A DNA stretch of 64,000 nucleotides from assembly GCF_003491345.1 (NCBI RefSeq), contig NZ_CP025512.1, positions 1,426,001 through 1,490,000 on the forward strand, given 5' to 3'. The notes under the pieces were generated by a model. The model did not search any database. It worked only from the letters and a program-made list of their open reading frames with translations, and was not told the origin of the DNA. Positions within the stretch are counted from its first letter, which is position 1, and every line of letters starts with the position of its first letter. Shown piece by piece: positions 8,411 through 17,210 of this stretch. The stretch is from Neorhizobium sp. SOG26. Its GTDB lineage: Bacteria; Pseudomonadota; Alphaproteobacteria; Rhizobiales; Rhizobiaceae. A program made the translations under genes and the position numbers.

Positions 8411-9835
8411 TTGAACGCCCGTCCCGCAATTCTCTGGTTCCGGAAAGACCTGCGTATTGACGACAATGCTGCGCTTCAGGCCGCGCTGGAGGCCGGCGGG
8501 CCGGTGATCCCGGTCTACATTCGCGAGCCGGCGCATGTGAACGTCGGGCCGCTGGGTGCCGCTCAGTCCTGGTGGCTCCATCACTCGCTCATCTCCCTCC
8601 GCACCTCACTCAAGTCGCTTGGTAGTGACCTCGTCCTGCGTGCGGGGCCGGCGGAGGATGTACTGCTGGAGCTTGCGCGGCATACGGGCGCCACTACCGT
8701 CTTCGTCAACCGCGCCTATGAGCGAAATGATCTCGATCGGGAGATCGCGATTGCCCTGAAGGCCGGCGGCATCGCCATCCAGGCGTTCCACGGACAGTTG
8801 CTCCATGAGCCCGGCTCTATCCGCACCGGATCGGGCAGCGCCTTCAAGGTCTTCACGCCCTTCTGGAACGCGATGCAAAAGCGCGGCGAACCCCGCGAAC
8901 CGGTTCCGGCGCCGAGCGCCATACCGTCGCCAGCCTCGCTCCCCAGGTCGGATAATCTCGAGGACTGGGACCTGCTGCCCAAAGCGCCGAACTGGGCTGC
9001 CACCTTCAGCGAACTCTGGACGCCCGGAGAGGCCGGAGCCCGTGCCAAGCTGGAAGAGTTGATCGGGCGCGAGCTGCACGACTACAAAAGAGGCCGCGAC
9101 TTCCCGGCGGAAACGGTAACTTCTCTCCTGTCAGCACATCTCACTCACGGCGAGATATCCCCGGCGCGGCTCTGGCACGCCACACGCGACCTGCCGCAGA
9201 GAGCATCCACGGAGATCACGCACTTCCGCCGCGAGCTTGCCTGGCGCGACTTCTGCTACAGCCTGCTGCGTGATCTCCCGGCGCTCCACGAAGAGAACTG
9301 GGACAGCAAGTTCGACCGCTTTCCGTGGCTCTATGATGAGGCTGACTTCACTCGCTGGACGAAGGGCGAGACCGGCTACCCGATCGTTGATGCCGGAATG
9401 CGCCAGCTCTGGCGCCACGGCTTCATGCACAACCGCGTGCGGATGATCACCGCGTCTTTCCTGATCAAGGACCTGATGATCGACTGGCGCAGGGGCGAGC
9501 GCTGGTTCCGCGACACGCTCGTCGATGCCGATCCGGCCAACAACAGCGCCAACTGGCAGTGGGTCGCCGGTTCTGGCGCCGATGCGTCACCCTTCTTCCG
9601 GATCTTCAATCCCGTCCTGCAGGGCGAAAAGTTTGATCCGGATGGCGATTACGTCTGCGCGCATGTGCCCGAACTCGCAAAGCTCGGCCGCAGATATGTC
9701 CACAGACCGTTCGAAGCGCCGGAATCGGTCCTGCAAGAAGCCGGCATTGAACTCGGCAAGAACTACCCGAAGCCGATGATCGACCATGGCTTTGCGCGCG
9801 ACCGGGCGCTCACTGCCTATCGAAGCATCCGCTGA
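8411..9835 (+). CDS. phrB: Deoxyribodipyrimidine photolyase
   Basis: 474 residues, class I CPD photolyase size. It repairs UV-induced cyclobutane dimers using light, reduced FAD and an antenna cofactor. The start is TTG at 8411: AGTGGAG at 8397-8403 is well placed and the Rossmann antenna domain (AILWFRKDLRIDDN) begins at once. The C-terminal FAD domain shows RMITASFLIKDL and NNSANWQWVAGSGADASPFF, the hallmark DNA/FAD-binding segments. It follows moeA on the same strand and could be co-transcribed. A DASH cryptochrome or 6-4 photolyase is less likely, since those have other signatures. Confidence 0.95.
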   Translation: MNARPAILWFRKDLRIDDNAALQAALEAGGPVIPVYIREPAHVNVGPLGAAQSWWLHHSLISLRTSLKSLGSDLVLRAGPAEDVLLELARHTGATTVFVNRAYERNDLDREIAIALKAGGIAIQAFHGQLLHEPGSIRTGSGSAFKVFTPFWNAMQKRGEPREPVPAPSAIPSPASLPRSDNLEDWDLLPKAPNWAATFSELWTPGEAGARAKLEELIGRELHDYKRGRDFPAETVTSLLSAHLTHGEISPARLWHATRDLPQRASTEITHFRRELAWRDFCYSLLRDLPALHEENWDSKFDRFPWLYDEADFTRWTKGETGYPIVDAGMRQLWRHGFMHNRVRMITASFLIKDLMIDWRRGERWFRDTLVDADPANNSANWQWVAGSGADASPFFRIFNPVLQGEKFDPDGDYVCAHVPELAKLGRRYVHRPFEAPESVLQEAGIELGKNYPKPMIDHGFARDRALTAYRSIR

Positions 9836-9838
9836 CGC

Positions 9839-10273
9839 TTAGGCCGCGCTCCCATTCCTCGGCTCCGCTTCGATCAGCACCCAGGCATGACCGGCGGGAT
9901 CAAAGATCGTTGCCACCTGCCGGCCCTGCAGGTCTGTCTGGATGTTGTCGCGCAACATGCCGCCTGCCTCGAAAGCAGCATCCACCACAGCCTCCACATC
10001 CGGCACCGTCAACTGAAACATGGCGCTGACAGCCCCGTCCGTTTTTGGGTGGAACGGCCCCTGGTATGACGGCGCGCGTTCGCGTTTCGGGTCGGATCCG
10101 CAGACCACGAGACCAATTCGCCCAAGCTGCAGTTCAATCATCATCAGGTGCAGCATCTCGTAGGAATTCGTTTCTTCAGCCCCGAACACCGATTTGTAGA
10201 AATTGGCGGTCTGGCGCTCGCGTCCCTGCGCCACGAACAGGCTGAGGCTCAGGCTGAAATTATTTCCGAACAT
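9839..10273 (-). CDS. VOC family (glyoxalase/bleomycin resistance-like, PhnB type) protein
   Basis: 144 residues, one VOC fold made of two beta-alpha-beta-beta-beta units. LSLSLFVAQGRERQTANFYKSVFG is replaced here by a PhnB-like opening (residues 7-30), and the C-terminal half ends with DPAGHAWVLIE, the usual metal-side strand. Such proteins bind a metal and a small ligand or electrophile; the substrate cannot be read from the sequence. Its stop lies 3 bases from the photolyase stop (convergent), and it starts 16 bases after the end of the HTH-citrate synthase gene on the same strand, so those two may form one transcript. Confidence 0.85.
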   Translation of the reverse strand: MFGNNFSLSLSLFVAQGRERQTANFYKSVFGAEETNSYEMLHLMMIELQLGRIGLVVCGSDPKRERAPSYQGPFHPKTDGAVSAMFQLTVPDVEAVVDAAFEAGGMLRDNIQTDLQGRQVATIFDPAGHAWVLIEAEPRNGSAA

Positions 10274-10288
10274 GTGTCTTGTCCATTT

Positions 10289-11500
10289 TCAACGTGCGGC
10301 GGAAGATAGGCGAGAATGGGCCGAAGAGCTACGCCGTGAGCCCACGGTTTCAACATCTTGTTCGTCCGCGCCGGCATATCGGGCTCGCGGCCGGATCAGT
10401 TCCCCGCTTTCCACCTGCTCCATGGCATGGGCAAGCCACCCCGTGGTGCGCGCCATCGCAAAAATCACCAGCGGCGCCTCAGGCGGCAGTTCGAAAGCGA
10501 CCGCAAGGCTCGCCAGCGCGAAATCGATATTGATCGGCTCGCCCAGAAGCTCCTCGCCCGCCTCCGCAAGATCGCGGTAAAGCTTTGGCGCCTCGAACTC
10601 CGCCATCAACGCCTTGGCACGGGGATCGCCTTGCGGATAAAGCCGATGCCCGAAGGCACGCAGTAACCCTTCCGATGACAGACCGGTCGAGATTGCCTCA
10701 CGCACCCCATGGGCCTTCGCCTGCGCCGCCAGCATCGTGACATCACGCCATGCGCCGCCATGGCGGGGGCCCGTCAACGTCGCGAGCCCGGACAGCACTG
10801 CGGCCGACAGGGCAGCACCCGATGACGCCGTCACGCGCGCCGCGAAGGCGGACACATTCAGCTCATGCTCGGCCGTTAGGACCAGTGCCTTGCGAATCGG
10901 CTCGGCGGCTTGCGGCTTTTCCCAACCTTCCGCGAGGCGCTGGTGCAACGGATCCCGCCAGTCACCTCCTGGTGCCAGCGCTCCCGCAACAGTTGACAGG
11001 ATCTTGGCCGCTTCGGATCGAAGCACCGCCGGACGACGCCCGAGCGCCGGCAGATCGGTGGTCGCCCGTTTGGCCAGAGCGACAAGCGCCTCCGTCACGC
11101 GCGAGGCGTTTCCGCCTGCCTCTGAAGCGCCCTCTGTCAGTTTTGCTGGCCCCGTGTCCCACAACAGACCCGCCGTCTCTTCCAGTGTCAGATGTTGCGC
11201 AAGCTCGAGCGCGTCGCGTCCGCGGTAATAAAGCCGCCCGTTCTCGATGGCGGAGATCGTCGTCGGCAGCAGCGGCTCGCCCCAGCGAATCGTTTCCGTG
11301 GCCACGGCAGCCGAAGCGCGCTGGCCGGAATGCCGCTCCGCAAGCCGCACCACGTCTTCCGCCTGATACAGGCTGCGCCGCGAATCCGCCGGATCGGCTT
11401 TGGCCCGGATGCGACCGCGGCTGACATTGGCGTAAAGCGTTTGCGGCTTGGTGCCGAGCCGCTTCAAAGCTTCCTCTGCGCTGATCCACCCACTCTTCAT
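10289..11500 (-). CDS. Citrate synthase family protein with N-terminal helix-turn-helix
   Basis: 403 residues. Residues 1-55 form a MerR/excisionase-like HTH (GWISAEEALKRLG, then YANVSRGRIRAKAD), an unusual addition to a citrate synthase. The synthase body follows, with HELNVSAF (first catalytic His), FGHRLYPQGDPRA (second His) and INIDFALA (Asp), so the catalytic triad looks intact. The C-terminal 25 residues are Ser/Arg rich. It is divergent from a second citrate synthase at 11572. HTH-citrate synthases are known in alphaproteobacteria, but their roles are unsettled. It may condense acyl-CoA with oxaloacetate, bind DNA, or both. It is not the housekeeping gltA, which is longer and lacks an HTH. 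Confidence 0.88.
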   Translation of the reverse strand: MKSGWISAEEALKRLGTKPQTLYANVSRGRIRAKADPADSRRSLYQAEDVVRLAERHSGQRASAAVATETIRWGEPLLPTTISAIENGRLYYRGRDALELAQHLTLEETAGLLWDTGPAKLTEGASEAGGNASRVTEALVALAKRATTDLPALGRRPAVLRSEAAKILSTVAGALAPGGDWRDPLHQRLAEGWEKPQAAEPIRKALVLTAEHELNVSAFAARVTASSGAALSAAVLSGLATLTGPRHGGAWRDVTMLAAQAKAHGVREAISTGLSSEGLLRAFGHRLYPQGDPRAKALMAEFEAPKLYRDLAEAGEELLGEPINIDFALASLAVAFELPPEAPLVIFAMARTTGWLAHAMEQVESGELIRPRARYAGADEQDVETVGSRRSSSAHSRLSSAAR

Positions 11501-11571
11501 ATTGATCTATCTCATCAAGATTGACGTCAACATTGATAGCTTTGATCATGTTCCCGGTAAAGGAGAACGTG
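11501..11571. promoter_or_regulatory. Divergent operator region with a TTGACGTCAA palindrome
   Basis: The 71-base gap between the two citrate synthase genes contains the perfect 10-base palindrome TTGACGTCAA at 11521-11530. It is flanked by further TTGAT/ATCAA half-sites to the left (about 11504-11520) and TTGAT copies to the right. AGGAG at 11561-11565 is the ribosome binding site of the rightward gene. Autoregulation through the HTH of the leftward protein is an inference from position. Confidence 0.45.
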
Positions 11572-12684
11572 ATGATGAAGAATGGTTTGGATGATGTCGT
11601 TGCTGCCGAAACGGTGCTCTCGGATGTTGATGGTGAGGCCGGCAGGCTGATCATCCGCGGCGCCTGGCTGGATGACCTCGCGGGATCTGCGACCTTTGAA
11701 GATACGGCCTTGCGCTTATGGGACCGGTTCTTTGAAGAACCAATGTCTGCCGTGACGCTCAAGACGGCACTGGGTCGAGCGCGCGTCGAAGTCTTTGCGC
11801 ATATTGGCGCTGTGGACGAGGCAATATTGAGCCTGCCACCCGTGGACGCTCTGCGCGCACTCCTTGCAAGGCTGCCGGATGGCGATGATCTGCCAACGGC
11901 CGTACGTCTTGCCGCGGCAACAGCGGCGTTCCTCCCTGCACTCTTGAGGCTTCAGCAGGACCTGCTGCCTATCGCACCAGATGCGACGCTTTCACAAGCT
12001 GCCGATACGCTGAGGATGCTGACGGGCACCACGCCCTCCCCGGCCCAGGTCGCCGCGCTCGATGCCTATCTCGTGACGATCTGCGACCACGGGCTCAATG
12101 CCTCGACCTTCACGTCGCGCGTCGTCGCATCCACCGGAGCCGGGCTTGCTTCGGCCGTATTGGCTGCGCTCAGCGCGCTCAAGGGACCACTTCACGGTGG
12201 AGCACCCGGACCTGTACTCGATATGCTGGATGAAATCGGGACGGAGTCGAGTGCCGAAACCTGGCTGCGCGAGACGGTCGGCCGCGGCGAGCGGCTGATG
12301 GGATTCGGCCACCGGATCTACAAGGTGCGCGACCCACGCGCCGAAGCGCTGAAAGCCGCGCTGCAGCGACTGGCAGAAGAAGGCACGGTCAATCTTTCGC
12401 GGGTGAAGCTGGCAGAGGTCGTGGAACGGATGGCTGTCGTGATCCTCAGGGAGCGCAAGCCGGATCGGCGCCTCGACGTCAATGTCGAGTTCTATACGGC
12501 GCTGCTTCTCGATGCGCTCGGCTTCCCGCGCGAAAGCTTCACCGGAGTGTTCGCGCTTGGCCGCACGGTCGGCTGGATTGCGCACGCCCGTGAACAGGCA
12601 ATGAACGGTCGGCTGATCCGCCCCCGTTCGGTCTATGTCGGCCCGCAGCCCGACCAGCAACACTCGCTCCAGCGAGCGATCTAG
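11572..12684 (+). CDS. Citrate synthase / 2-methylcitrate synthase-like protein
   Basis: 370 residues from ATG 11572, chosen because AGGAG lies 6 bases upstream; the longer frame from TTG 11521 would run through the operator. Motifs: HGLNASTFTSR (first catalytic His), GFGHRIYKVRDPRAE (second His) and DVNVEFYTA, where the third catalytic acid position is Glu rather than the Asp of housekeeping enzymes. The body is the short, type I-like form seen in citrate/2-methylcitrate synthases. No prpB, prpD or prpR gene is near, so a methylcitrate-cycle role is not supported by context. It is paired with the divergent HTH-citrate synthase and may make an oligomer with it; that is inference. Confidence 0.88.
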   Translation: MMKNGLDDVVAAETVLSDVDGEAGRLIIRGAWLDDLAGSATFEDTALRLWDRFFEEPMSAVTLKTALGRARVEVFAHIGAVDEAILSLPPVDALRALLARLPDGDDLPTAVRLAAATAAFLPALLRLQQDLLPIAPDATLSQAADTLRMLTGTTPSPAQVAALDAYLVTICDHGLNASTFTSRVVASTGAGLASAVLAALSALKGPLHGGAPGPVLDMLDEIGTESSAETWLRETVGRGERLMGFGHRIYKVRDPRAEALKAALQRLAEEGTVNLSRVKLAEVVERMAVVILRERKPDRRLDVNVEFYTALLLDALGFPRESFTGVFALGRTVGWIAHAREQAMNGRLIRPRSVYVGPQPDQQHSLQRAI

Positions 12685-12723
12685 AGCCGCCTCGGCCTGG
12701 AGCACGAACTGCAGGATAAAAGA

Positions 12724-12745
12724 AAGGCACGGTTTCCCGTGCCTT
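12724..12745 (-). terminator. Rho-independent terminator of dksA
   Basis: AAGGCACGG pairs perfectly with CCGTGCCTT around a 4-base loop. On the minus strand the stem is followed by TCTTTTAT. It sits 24 bases beyond the dksA stop and may also slow transcription from the convergent citrate synthase gene. Confidence 0.8.
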
Positions 12746-12769
12746 GAAACTCATGCCATGCTGGGACGA

Positions 12770-13189
12770 TCACTCGTCCCGGTAAACCTTCTCGCGCCGT
12801 TCATGACGCTCCTGCGCCTCGATCGACAGGGTTGCGATCGGACGGGCATCCAGGCGCTTGAGGCCGATGGGTTCGCCCGTTTCTTCGCAGTAACCGTAGG
12901 TCCCTTCCTCGATACGCTGTAGCGCGGCATCGATTTTCGAAATCAGTTTCCGCTGTCTGTCGCGGGCGCGAAGTTCGATAGCCCTGTCTGTTTCGGAGGA
13001 GGCCCGGTCGGCGAGATCGGGATGGTTAGCGCTTTCTTCAGCCAGATGGTCCAGCGTTTCGCGCGCTTCTCTCAGTATGTCATTCTTCCAAGCAATCAGC
13101 TTCGCCCGAAAGTACGCCTTCTGATTTGCATTCATGAACTCTTCGTCTTCCGAGAGCACATAATTGCTAAGATCGATCTTCTCACTCAA
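12770..13189 (-). CDS. dksA: RNA polymerase-binding transcription factor DksA, single-Cys form
   Basis: 139 residues from a TTG start at 13189, chosen over a longer frame because AGGAG (13197-13201 on the plus strand as CTCCT) lies 7 bases upstream and the product then begins SEKIDLSNYVLS like rhizobial DksA. It enters the polymerase secondary channel and works with ppGpp. The coiled-coil tip DLADRAS is at 58-64. The usual four-Cys zinc site is reduced to CEET at 101-104 and SIEA at 122-125, so only one Cys remains, as in zinc-independent alphaproteobacterial DksA. The 258-base gap upstream (13190-13447) is AT-rich and should hold its promoter; I see no ORF in it. Confidence 0.96.
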   Translation of the reverse strand: MSEKIDLSNYVLSEDEEFMNANQKAYFRAKLIAWKNDILREARETLDHLAEESANHPDLADRASSETDRAIELRARDRQRKLISKIDAALQRIEEGTYGYCEETGEPIGLKRLDARPIATLSIEAQERHERREKVYRDE

Positions 13190-13447
13190 CGCGATTCTCC
13201 TGAAGAACATCTCATGCGGCGCCTCTATATCGCATTCGGCCATCGCGATTCAAGCCGTGCACAAACTATTGAGCGCAATTTAAAACTGTCACAAAAATGG
13301 GCTAAATGGTGAATTTTTCAGCTTTATTCTTAACGCCTGAACTATAGCACGGCCTGACGCGCCGATCCGCGTCCACTGCCGGTTGACGCCGGGTGGGGCC
13401 ATAGCTACCTCTGCCTCAGACATTCCTTCCGACCTGGCGCATCACCT

Positions 13448-13951
13448 ATGACCTCCCCTTCTCCGTCCCGTCTCTACCTGTTGCGCCATGCCAAATCGGG
13501 GTGGGCGGAGCCCGGACAGAAGGATTTCGACCGCCAGCTCGACGCCCAGGGTTTTGCCGAAGCCGAGCTTGTTGCGGACAAGGCAGCCGACCTTGGTTAC
13601 CGGCCAGACCGGGTGCTCTGCTCCACCGCCACCCGCTGCCGCCAGACGGCAGATGCCATCCGCCGCGCAACGGACGAAACGATCGAGCCGACCTTTGTCG
13701 ATGAACTCTACAACGGCTCGTTGTCCACCTATCTGTCCCTGATCGAAAGCCAGCAGGACGCAGGCTCGGTCATGATCATCGGCCATAACCCGACGATGGA
13801 AGAACTGCTCGAGGCGCTTGCGGGTCCAACCCAGATGCTGGCGGCAGTTCCCTCGAGTTATCCGCCCGCGGGACTTGCGGTCCTTGACCGGAATACGCAA
13901 ACATCAGGCGCCGGCACGGACTGGATCCTCACCGATTTCCTTACCCCTTGA
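13448..13951 (+). CDS. SixA-like histidine phosphatase
   Basis: 167 residues of the histidine phosphatase superfamily. LRHAKSGW (about 10-17) carries the phospho-accepting RH motif, CSTATRCRQT the second Arg, and IGHNPTMEE the second catalytic His. Members of this short branch dephosphorylate phospho-His proteins (SixA) or small phosphates; which applies here is unknown. ATG 13448 is the only sensible start. The next gene (ycjX-like) begins 72 bases downstream on the same strand. Confidence 0.88.
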   Translation: MTSPSPSRLYLLRHAKSGWAEPGQKDFDRQLDAQGFAEAELVADKAADLGYRPDRVLCSTATRCRQTADAIRRATDETIEPTFVDELYNGSLSTYLSLIESQQDAGSVMIIGHNPTMEELLEALAGPTQMLAAVPSSYPPAGLAVLDRNTQTSGAGTDWILTDFLTP

Positions 13952-14023
13952 GGCATACGGCGTCTTTGCCTCCGGCTCCGGCGATACCTATATTGCCCCG
14001 AACACGGAAACCGGAACCTCACC

Positions 14024-15493
14024 TTGCCGCCTTCGCTCACCAGCTTCACCGACGACGCGCGAATAGCGCTCGACAACCTCACCGATCGTGCAAGCGGGCT
14101 GATCCACCCGACGATCAGGCTCGGCGTGACCGGCCTGTCGCGTGCCGGCAAGACCGTCTTCATCTCCTCCCTCGTCCACAATCTGCTGAACGCCGGGCGC
14201 CTGCCGCTGCTCGAAGCTTATCGATCGGGCCGCGTGTCCAACGTGAGGCTGGAGCCGCAGCCGGATGATGCGATCCCGCGCTTCCAGTACGAGGATCACA
14301 TCAATGCGTTGGTCAACGACCGCATCTGGCCCGATTCCACCCGCGCCATCTCTGAGTTGCGCATCACGCTGGACTACGAAAGCGCCAGCGGCTGGGGCCG
14401 GATGTTTTCGCGCGGCAAGCTGTCGATCGACATTGTTGATTATCCCGGAGAGTGGCTGCTCGACCTGCCACTGCTTGCGCAGGATTTTCGCCAGTTCAGT
14501 GAAAGCACCGTCTCGCTCGCCCAGACCGGCATCCGACAGGAACTGTCGCGGGATTGGCTGCAACTGGCGCAGAGCATCGACCAGGACGCGCCGGCCGACG
14601 AGATGACGGCGCGGCGACTTGCGGAAACTTTCGCCGCCTATCTGAAAGCCTGCAAATCGGACGAGCGCTCGCTCTCCACCCTGCCGCCCGGACGTTTCCT
14701 GATGCCAGGGGATCTGGAAGGCTCGCCGGCACTCACTTTCGCGCCGCTGCCGAACATGCCTGAAACCAAGGCGCCAAAGGGATCGTTGCGGGCGATGATG
14801 GAGCGCCGCTACGACGCCTACAAGAACATCGTCGTGAAGCCATTCTTCCGCGAGCACTTCGCACGACTGGACCGTCAGATCGTGTTGATCGATGCGCTGC
14901 AGGCGATCAACCGAGGCCCGGAAGCGGTGCAGGATCTCGAGCGCGCACTGACGGACGTTCTCGCGTGCTTCCGTCCCGGCAGCAACAGCATCCTGTCCGC
15001 ACTCCTCGGCCGCCGCATCGACAAGGTGCTGGTCGCCGCAACCAAGGCCGACCATCTTCACCACGAAAGCCATGACCGGCTGGAAAAGCTTGCTGGAAGG
15101 CTGGTGGATCGCGCCATCGAACGGATCGGCATGGCCGGAGCCGGTATCGAAATGATGGCGATCGCTTCGGTGCGCGCCACCCGCGAGGCGACGGTGAAGG
15201 AGGACGGTCAACTGCTCCCCGTCATCGTCGGCACGCCGATGGCTGGCGAGACGATCAACGGCGAACGCTTCGACGGAGAGAGGAAGACGGCCGTCTTTCC
15301 GGGAGACCTGCCGGAAGATCCCGAAACGCTGTTCCGCGGCATGGACGCGGCGAGCAATGACCTGCCGGAGGTCAACATCGTGCGCTTCAGGCCGCCGCTC
15401 CTGGAGAGGACGGCGACCGGAGCCAAGCTGTCGATCCCGCATATCCGGCTCGATCGCGCCCTGCAGTTCCTTCTGGGAGACCGGCTTGCATGA
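14024..15493 (+). CDS. ycjX: YcjX family P-loop protein
   Basis: 489 residues from a TTG start at 14024. The P-loop GLSRAGKT is at 37-44, and IVDYPGEWLLDLPLL gives a Walker B-like D-Y-P-G, as in the YcjX/DUF463 family, which has GTP-binding-like folds. In E. coli the paralogous locus is part of the phage-shock/stress regulon, but the biochemical role is unclear. It overlaps the ycjF-like gene by 4 bases (ATGA), a strong sign of translational coupling, and the pair is conserved in rhizobia. Confidence 0.92.
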   Translation: MPPSLTSFTDDARIALDNLTDRASGLIHPTIRLGVTGLSRAGKTVFISSLVHNLLNAGRLPLLEAYRSGRVSNVRLEPQPDDAIPRFQYEDHINALVNDRIWPDSTRAISELRITLDYESASGWGRMFSRGKLSIDIVDYPGEWLLDLPLLAQDFRQFSESTVSLAQTGIRQELSRDWLQLAQSIDQDAPADEMTARRLAETFAAYLKACKSDERSLSTLPPGRFLMPGDLEGSPALTFAPLPNMPETKAPKGSLRAMMERRYDAYKNIVVKPFFREHFARLDRQIVLIDALQAINRGPEAVQDLERALTDVLACFRPGSNSILSALLGRRIDKVLVAATKADHLHHESHDRLEKLAGRLVDRAIERIGMAGAGIEMMAIASVRATREATVKEDGQLLPVIVGTPMAGETINGERFDGERKTAVFPGDLPEDPETLFRGMDAASNDLPEVNIVRFRPPLLERTATGAKLSIPHIRLDRALQFLLGDRLA

Positions 15494-16569
15494 GACCTCC
15501 TGAGTCGCAGAACAACAGGCGGCGCCCCGCGTCATTCGCCGTCGAGGAAGAAGCAACCGCCACCAGCGCGGTCAATGTCCCGGCACGCCGCAGCCCTCGC
15601 AGCTTCGATGACGGCATGGTCGCCGTGACGCCGGACGAAGAGGATCCGTTCCTTTCCCCGCCGGAACTGGATACTGACGCCATACCGGTCGCAGAGACCC
15701 GCCGACGCAGGAAGTTTTCCTTCGTCAATCTCGCGCTGGCCGCTTTTGGCACCTTCCTGTCGCTGGCATTCGGCTTGTGGGCGGACAGCGTCATCCGCGA
15801 CCTCTTCGCGCGAGCGGACTGGCTGGGGTACGCAGCACTCGCAGCGCTTGGAATCGGCTTGGTTGCCGTGTTCGTCCTGGTGGCGCGCGAAGTGCTTGGC
15901 ATCATGCGGCTTTCCGCCGTGCAGACATTGAAGACGCAGGCTGAAGATGCCTTGCTGTCGCCTCGCCCCGCAGCAGCCCGTTCGGTCGTTTCGAGCCTTT
16001 ATACGATCCTCAGTCACCGCCCGGAGACAGCTAAGGGACGCGCCACGCTCGACGCAACCAAGGACGACATCATCGACGCCCCGCAACTGATCGATCTGGC
16101 AGAGCGGGAACTGCTGTCACCGCTCGACCGCAAGGCACGCGCCCTCATCCTGGCATCCTCCAAGCGCGTCTCCATCGTCACTGCCGTCAGCCCGCGCGCC
16201 ATCGTGGATCTCGCCTATGTGCTGTTTGAAGTCACGCGGCTGGTTCGCGCCATGGCGGAGCTTTACGGCGGCCGTCCCGGCACGCTCGGCCTGATGCGGC
16301 TGCTGCGCGACGTGGTGGCGCATCTGGCGGTGACCGGCTCAATTGCGGTTGGCGACGGGCTTGCCCAGCAGGTGCTCGGCCATGGGCTTGCATCGAAACT
16401 TTCGAAGCGACTCGGCGAGGGCGTAATCAATGGATTGCTGACCGCCCGGATCGGGATTGCCGCCATGGATCTTTGCCGTCCGCTGCCGTTCCGCGCTGTA
16501 AAAAGGCCCGGCATCGGCGATTTCTTGTCCGATATTGCCTCCGTTGGAGGCCGCTCCGACGAGCGATAA
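15490..16569 (+). CDS. ycjF: YcjF family (TIGR01620) inner membrane protein
   Basis: 359 residues. A charged N-terminal tail (1-75) precedes two membrane helices (about 78-104 and 113-135). A soluble helical domain follows and then a hydrophobic C-terminal DUF697-like part (about 225-345). This layout is the TIGR01620/YcjF family, partner of YcjX. The start ATG overlaps the ycjX stop. The C-terminal region resembles the DUF697 segment used by other stress proteins to sit at the membrane. Function is not established. Confidence 0.9.
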   Translation: MRPPESQNNRRRPASFAVEEEATATSAVNVPARRSPRSFDDGMVAVTPDEEDPFLSPPELDTDAIPVAETRRRRKFSFVNLALAAFGTFLSLAFGLWADSVIRDLFARADWLGYAALAALGIGLVAVFVLVAREVLGIMRLSAVQTLKTQAEDALLSPRPAAARSVVSSLYTILSHRPETAKGRATLDATKDDIIDAPQLIDLAERELLSPLDRKARALILASSKRVSIVTAVSPRAIVDLAYVLFEVTRLVRAMAELYGGRPGTLGLMRLLRDVVAHLAVTGSIAVGDGLAQQVLGHGLASKLSKRLGEGVINGLLTARIGIAAMDLCRPLPFRAVKRPGIGDFLSDIASVGGRSDER

Positions 16570-16640
16570 TTCACTCCGCATTAACCATTCGCGCGTAAAT
16601 TTAGCGGCAGTTAAAGTTGCCGCTCGTCTGAGGAAAGTTC

Positions 16641-17195
16641 ATGTTTACGCGCTTCTTTTCGCTTCTCGGCGGTATCGCCGTTCTTACCGCTGCGGCACCT
16701 TCGGCCATCACCTCACAGGCTGAGGCCGCACCGCGCGACAAGGCGTTTTTCCAGTCCGTAGCGGGTGTCTGGAAGGGTCCGGGCGAGATCGTCGCCGGCA
16801 AATACAAGGGCACGAAATTCAGCTGCAACCTCATCGGTGCTCCGCCGGTCGCTGGCGACGTTGGAATCAAGCTCGACGGCACCTGCCGGGTCGGCGTATT
16901 CCAGCAGCCGATGTCGGCCACAATCACCCAGAGCGGCAAGGGTTACACCGGCAAGTTTCTCGATGGCGCCGAAGGGAAGGGTCTCGACATCATCTCCGGC
17001 TCCGTCAATGGCGACAAGGTCGTCATGGGCATCAACCGCAAGCAGTTGAACGGCGCCATGGTCGCTAGCCTGCGCGGCGAGAACAAGATGAACATCACCA
17101 TCTCCGTGAAGGTCGACGAGCAAATGATCCCTGTCATCGGCCTGTCGCTCGACCGCGACATGGACTCGATCGCCGTCGGCTCGATCAAGCCTTAA
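16641..17195 (+). CDS. Exported hypothetical protein
   Basis: 184 residues. Residues 1-30 are a Sec signal peptide ending in AEA-AP. The mature part is about 155 residues and has no motif I recognise: Gly-rich beta-like stretches, two Cys (in FSCNL and GTCRV) that could form a disulfide, and VWKGPGEIVAGKYKGTKF near the mature N-terminus. It resembles small conserved exported proteins of Rhizobiaceae. It lies 71 bases after ycjF, and GAGGAAAG at 16630-16637 is a close ribosome site. The convergent folK gene ends 15 bases away. Confidence 0.8.
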   Translation: MFTRFFSLLGGIAVLTAAAPSAITSQAEAAPRDKAFFQSVAGVWKGPGEIVAGKYKGTKFSCNLIGAPPVAGDVGIKLDGTCRVGVFQQPMSATITQSGKGYTGKFLDGAEGKGLDIISGSVNGDKVVMGINRKQLNGAMVASLRGENKMNITISVKVDEQMIPVIGLSLDRDMDSIAVGSIKP

Positions 17196-17210
17196 GCTTG
17201 AAGAGGAGCG

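Noticed and set aside
13988-15556. 522-codon minus-strand frame antisense to ycjX
   Set aside because: No family features; explained by codon bias of ycjX.
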